Part shown: piece by piece, positions 28,401 to 34,400 of the stretch | How the letters are laid out: every line of letters begins with the position of its first letter | Numbering within the stretch: the stretch's first letter is position 1 | From: Apoda limacodes | Lineage: Eukaryota > Arthropoda > Insecta > Lepidoptera > Limacodidae | Assembly: GCA_946406115.1 (NCBI GenBank) | Contig: OX291547.1 | Coordinates: 12,343,001-12,407,000 of the forward strand | DNA length: 64,000 nt | Direction of reading: 5' to 3' | Program-made: the position numbers and the translations under genes | The notes under the pieces: model-generated | What the model saw: only the letters and a program-made list of their open reading frames with translations | Databases searched by the model: none | What the model was told of the DNA's origin: nothing

Positions 28401-31400
28401 CGCGCAACGCTTCTTCAACGTTTAAAAACGCGCACTGAGCTGACAAACCCTGCAACCTAGCGGCCCACTGTGAAGGCGTCTCCATCGGTAGTTGGGTAGC
28501 GGCATAAAACTGATGACGCTCGCTGAACCCAACCTGCTTGGGCGTAAAATGTGTGTCTAGGAGAGATACGATGTCATCATACGGCACGTTTTGCAACTCC
28601 TTTGGCAATGCAAGATTCGCCGCGAGCTTGTACGTATCCTCACTGAGTGCGCTGAGAAGTATAGCCCTCTTCTTTACCGCCGTTGAGTCCTTTTCTGCAG
28701 TCACGTCGTTGGCGATGAACCATTGTGTCAATCTGCACTTAAAGGTCTTCCAAGTGTTTACATTGTGGTCGAAATTTGATAAAACGGCGAAATTTGCAAC
28801 CGACATTTTGTTTTTTTTTTTTTTTTATACAACCGCGTGGGTGTCGTCGCCACTGATAAGTATGTGAGTACGGGGCACAAGTGAAAGTCAAGACGGCTGT
28901 CAACGCACTGGCGTTTATTTTAAAGTAACCGTTTTGCGGACGCAGCCGCGTCTATAGCTACCTAGTTATAGCTACATATATAACAGTAGAAAACATATTT
29001 CAAAAATTGTACTTAACGAAATATGATATTAGTTATAAGCTATTTTAGAAACGTTTCATATACTTTCTAGTATATATACCCGAGTCGTAGATTCACTCTA
29101 GAAATATTACAAATCGCCATGAATTTTTTTATGTATGTCGGCGGCCGATCGTAAAATCCGGCAGATCACAAAATTCCTAGGCAGATCGTAAAGTATGGAA
29201 TATAAATTATCATATAACTGAACAGATTATTATATGAAGCTTGGCTGGAACGCTCCGCATCTACGTTTACAAAAGAGAAACTGAACCTAACCTATCATAC
29301 ATGACTTATACAGTGCGATTTCTGTTCCTTTCTTTTCCATACTTTACGATCTGCCTGGGAATTTCGTGATCTGCCGGATTTTTCGATCGGCCGCCGACAT
29401 ACTCGTATACACAAGCGAAATTATTCTCTACGGACAGTAACGAAAATATCAATTCGCTAGTGGACCGCATGGATGGCTTTAAAGCTACGTTTCTAACATT
29501 AAAATTGGTTTAAACATTTTAGGCAAGGACAAAATGATGAGAGTGAAGCTCTACCATACCGGGATGTGAGAAGTGTAAGTACATTTTGCTTTTAATTAAC
29601 AGCTTTACTCTATGTGCTGCTAAAGAAATATAAAGAATTATTTTGTCTAGGATATATAGTTTCTTATTTTAAAGTATCAGTATTTTATATTGCACACACA
29701 CATTAGGTAGAATTTGCCGCACATTATCTTCAGCTTCGTCATAATCACAGATCAATCGCCTAAAATTCAATCGATTTATATCCAGTGAAATTCTACTGAC
29801 ATGCCTATGCAATTGATTACGTTCTAGACAGTCCTTAAAAATTCATTATATTTGCCATATCTATTTATTGTACTTAGTTATACTGAATTTATATATTTAG
29901 ACATTTAATATTTAAAGCAAAATTCGCTTGTGTATATAAAAATATATTGTGCACACACTATGACAAATTTAGATTATAATTTTATCATAATCGCTTTGTT
30001 GGGCATCTTTTTCAACCTTTCACACATTTTGTAAAGCTTACTCTGAGCCTAGCAAAATCATTGGGCGGAAAAATGTTAATAACATGCTTTTATATTGATC
30101 ATAGTAGAGATAAAAAGGGTTAGTGACTTAAAAACTATTTGACTCATGTAAAATAACAACTTCGACATAAGCCTAAGCAAACTTCATTTGGAATCTTTAT
30201 TTAGCACATAAATTTAATAATATAAGTTAATATTGAACTTCGGAAAATTAAAAATCAAATTTCGTCTTAACTTCTTATTAAAAGTAGTCTAATATTTCAG
30301 TTCCAACAAGACTATCTCGTAAGTATACATACATACATAGAGATTTAAAATAATAACTAAATACCTAAATTAATCTACAAGATCTCTATGTTTGCTATAT
30401 TCTTGATGCTGTAAAACAAATAAATATTTTTGGACAATTACACACAACGCCATCGGGTACCAAAGCAAAGCTTGTAGTATGGATACCAGACAACGGCTAT
30501 ACAAATACCTGAACAATTTTTTTGTAAATTTGTAAATACATACATATACATAGAAAACACCCAAAGGTTTAGTAGCTGGTCATTACCCACTGAGCTACGG
30601 AGCGGTTATGGTTGTATTATATAAATAAAATGCCACATAAGTAATAATTAACAAGAAATTGTTGTGGCAGCTATACCGAGCGACGGAGAGTGGCGAAGCG
30701 GTACGTATATACAGACACGCAGCATACATGTGTTATAGAGCATTGTATTACACCTTGATCGCTTTCGTTCACGCCATCTCATTACGCTAATTTCATTTAT
30801 ATCAAACATAATACAAACATATGTTGCGAAGGCGTTTGAAGAAATTAATAATTTAATCATTGTAGGTCTAAAAAAGATTTTTGAGCCCCTTTTGGACAAT
30901 ATTACAGAGATAGAAATGTTTCTACTTGCACTTGACTCGCTATAAAAATGTTTATATTGGTTACAAATGTAAACTTGCAGTTGCGAAAAGGACACACTTT
31001 AAGTAATTTATTTGACAACTCTCATAATCTTACTTAATAGTAATTGCCTTTTTTCTTATTTAAATATTATGGAATTGTTTTTCCTCAGCCAACTGACATA
31101 GGTTTCGGGCTACGAAATTTGGACTCGACACAAGCTTCTTGCGAGGGGGCAGCAGTAAGATACTAATAAATAATTGCAATTGCACGCAGTGATAAATATT
31201 CTGCACGCATTTCGCATAAGTTGTGACTAATACACTCACATATGGGATCTTCATTTTCTGACCGATATGATGCGTACCTGTTTTTAAATATTTAGTAATT
31301 ATTTACATCGTTTATTGAAAAAAAATGAGATATAACAAAAATTCTGTTTTTGTGTAGTAATAAAAACTGTTAAAGAATAGTCGTCTCATATCCTTCATAA

Positions 31401-34400
31401 AGTTGATGGGCAATATCCTTGTTTAAAATCACGTTCAACAATTTCTTGGTGATCTTAACTTATTTCAAAATCTTGATAAAATACGCAATATTTATGGAAT
31501 TCAACGATTTCTATCAAAAGCTTTGCTAGCAACAGCAAATCCGAAGATAATGCACGCGCTTTTAGTTAAAAAATAATACTTTCTTGCCTATCAAATAACA
31601 ACAGAAGTGTCCAGCGACATACTACTGAAGTGCTTAATAATAATTCAAAATTATACTTTATTGTATTCAATTATTAAATTTTAAAAAAAAGTTTTTCTTT
31701 TATTTTAGTGATTAGTTTAAAGTTACACAATTGGTAATGGGGACTTAGACTTTTGTATTGTGTCGCTGGCTTGGTGTTATTTGAAATTTGCATGCTAATT
31801 CTATTTTATTTTGGTATGTTCGTTTTCTTCCCTAAATATAGAGTGGCCGCATGGTAGTTAAATGGGACAAAGGCGAGAAAGGAGTGGTTATGCCTTGGCA
31901 ACTAAATTATATGGAAGTATGTAAATGTTTTTGTTTTATTAAATAATTTTATACTTGTCTGATCATGGGCGTAGCCACGGCCATTAAAACGTCCATAAAC
32001 TGCCCGAAATGTTCCTTTTTGGCTGTTTCAAATGGCTACATAGTAAAATTTGCCACATAAAAATAACACTTTCTATCACGTCTGCCTCTCTCTAGACCGA
32101 AAGCTCGCTACGCCCATGTGTTTAATGAGTATCAGAATCTTATTAGAATTATAAATGCGTGTAATTAGCAATTTATACTATCTTTGTTTTATACCACAAT
32201 GAACCTCACAATTAACGATATATCTAAATCAGCATGTTTATTGTTACTTATGCACATTATTTTTTTAAGCAAACTTTTTTTTCATGTAAAACTACATTTA
32301 AAACTGTAATCAAAGCATGCTTAATAGCAATTAACAGTATATTATATAAAAATTTTGAGAATGACCAATTAGTTAAATCGTAAGCACAAAAACTATTGTG
32401 TCTTCAGGAAACGCCTCGCAGCGTAGGGGACGGCAGCAGTGGAGGGGAGAAGGCTAGGCTGGCGCGGCTGTGGGGAGCGGTTGACGCGCGCCTTCTCAAG
32501 CCTCTACTAACCCACGCGCGACCGCCGCTCACAGAAACTCTGCCGTCTTTCATGGGTCCTCTTGCACGGCTACTTACCACCACGCAACAGTATACGCAAG
32601 GAGTTAGTATTTTTTTAAATCTTTATTTATGGTTTTCAATTTACTTTATGTTAATTAAAAGGGGCCGTCCATTAATCTTGTGACATTTTTTTTAGCATGT
32701 TTTAATCCCCCGAATCGATCAATTGTGCAATCCACAACTTATCATCCCTCCGACCGACCTCGGCACGGTCGTAAAACTATTGTTAGGCGGCCTCGGCACG
32801 TACTAACGACCTCGCCAAATAGGGCCTCCCCCATAACACGTTACCGACGTCCCCGGGTTCGTGTCTTTTCGCCCCCACCCAATCGAAACCGCAACCGCGT
32901 AACAGGGAACTCTCCTCCTGGCGCTGACTTACCCTTCTCTTCTACTCCTTCAGAGTCTCGCCCTAAAAGCCCGGTGAAGCAGTAACGGCTGCAACAGCCA
33001 ACTGCATTGTCAGTTCAGAAAAAAAAAAGTCTCGTGGCTCGTAGTGACTTATTGCTCGGATTAGGTTTCTTCCTTTCTTATACTTTGCAAATAGGTCTAT
33101 ATATTATACAGATCACCTAGTTTAGACATATTTCGTTTTAATGCAAAACATACGAAGTAACGGTTTTCACATGTATTCGGCGCCAAAATAACGAGCGACT
33201 GGGGCAAGCCGAGCCCGGCGGTCGTCACAGCGCGCGGGGATTTCGGTTGTTGCAACGGGCCGAGTTAAGAGGGCCCCAACGCGTATATACATTTGCTTTA
33301 TGGGCGTTAAGCTGAAATCGACTATGTTAATCTCTGATAGAGATCATTTTTTGTAGCAAAAATTTATTGTAGGATAGGCGTACAAAGCTTAGCGTAAAAA
33401 GTGGAAAATAATTAATTACACTTACATCCCATAAGATATAAAAAATCTATTACGGTAATTTTGTAAATATATTAACATTTCATGAAATAAATTATGTTCC
33501 CACTACTAGTTGATAAGAAATTAAGGTATGAAATAAAAAAAAAAAAACGAGAGGTTCGGCCGTTATTTATTAAAGCGATGTTTTAACAGATATCTTAAAA
33601 CAAATACAGTAATTTTTTCAGTCTGAAACTTGTAATAGCGCAGTGAAACCGATTTTAAAAACGATCAGAAAACTGCACATTCAAGTATGGCGCAGCCTTA
33701 AGGTCACACTACACGCCGCATTTCGGTTTAGAAATCGCGCGTTTGACGAAAAAATAAATACACGTGATATCTTACTACACCCCCCTCCCCCCTTGCGATA
33801 TTTCGTGATTTTCGCCGAATACGAATACGCATTTGTGCGTATATGTATGTATGTTATATCTTCACGGTTTTTAACCCCAAAAAGGGGTAGCTAGTGGCGG
33901 AATACCAACCAACACCATAATCTGGGAAACAGCCTCTCTTCACCAACCAATTTAGTCCTGCGTGACAGAGGTGATCCTTTCGCCGCAACACTGCTTATGA
34001 TATAATGTATCAAGACTAAAGTAGCTTCATACATTACCTACACGTCGTAAATTATTGGCTTTAATAGTTCATTGTGTAAGGAGTGAGTCGTAAGATTAAA
34101 ATTACTAACGAGAGGCCTATATTTTTAAAAGTCTAAAAGGCCGAAGGCCGTCGGCTTTAATGATTTGAATTTGTAATATCCGTACCGCCCGTGTGTCACA
34201 CAATGTTTTTCATCACATTTGAAATAAAATATAAGGTGAATAAATAAATATATAAACTCTAAATATAAAAACACAATTGAAATGGCGGGAATAGAAGTAG
34301 AGAAAACAACGTCACCGCCAGATAGCGCCAATTATCTAAAGAATTTATGAATTTAAAAAGTTTTGGCTGAAGTTACAACTTGTAATTGCTCACTTGTAGT

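Larger units (their letters stand above)
24508..28985 (-). mobile_element. Ty3/Gypsy LTR retrotransposon, full length
   Basis: The element runs on the minus strand inside exchanger intron 10. The two 132-bp LTRs (24508-24639 and 28854-28985) read the same base for base and begin TG/end CA. The 5-bp target GTAGA flanks both sides (24503-24507 and 28986-28990). The internal region encodes Gag with two zinc knuckles, protease, reverse transcriptase, RNase H and integrase in one frame, broken by a single TGA at 27468-27466. There is no env gene. Identical LTRs imply a recent insertion. Confidence 0.96.
24450..29478. mobile_element. TTAA-flanked inverted-repeat element interrupted by a Gypsy insertion
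   Basis: The left end GGCCATCCCTGCGGTCCACT (from 24450) and the right end, read in reverse complement from 29478 (AGCCATCCATGCGGTCCACT), are imperfect terminal inverted repeats continuing to AGCG. Both are flanked outside by TTAA (24446-24449 and 29479-29482), the target duplication used by piggyBac-type transposases. Without the Gypsy element it would be about 546 bp, so it is non-autonomous. It also contains the 270-bp MITE at 29133-29402. Confidence 0.72.

Noticed and set aside
24858..28867. Several plus-strand frames across the Gypsy element
   Set aside because: They are shadows of the long minus-strand Gag-Pol frames.
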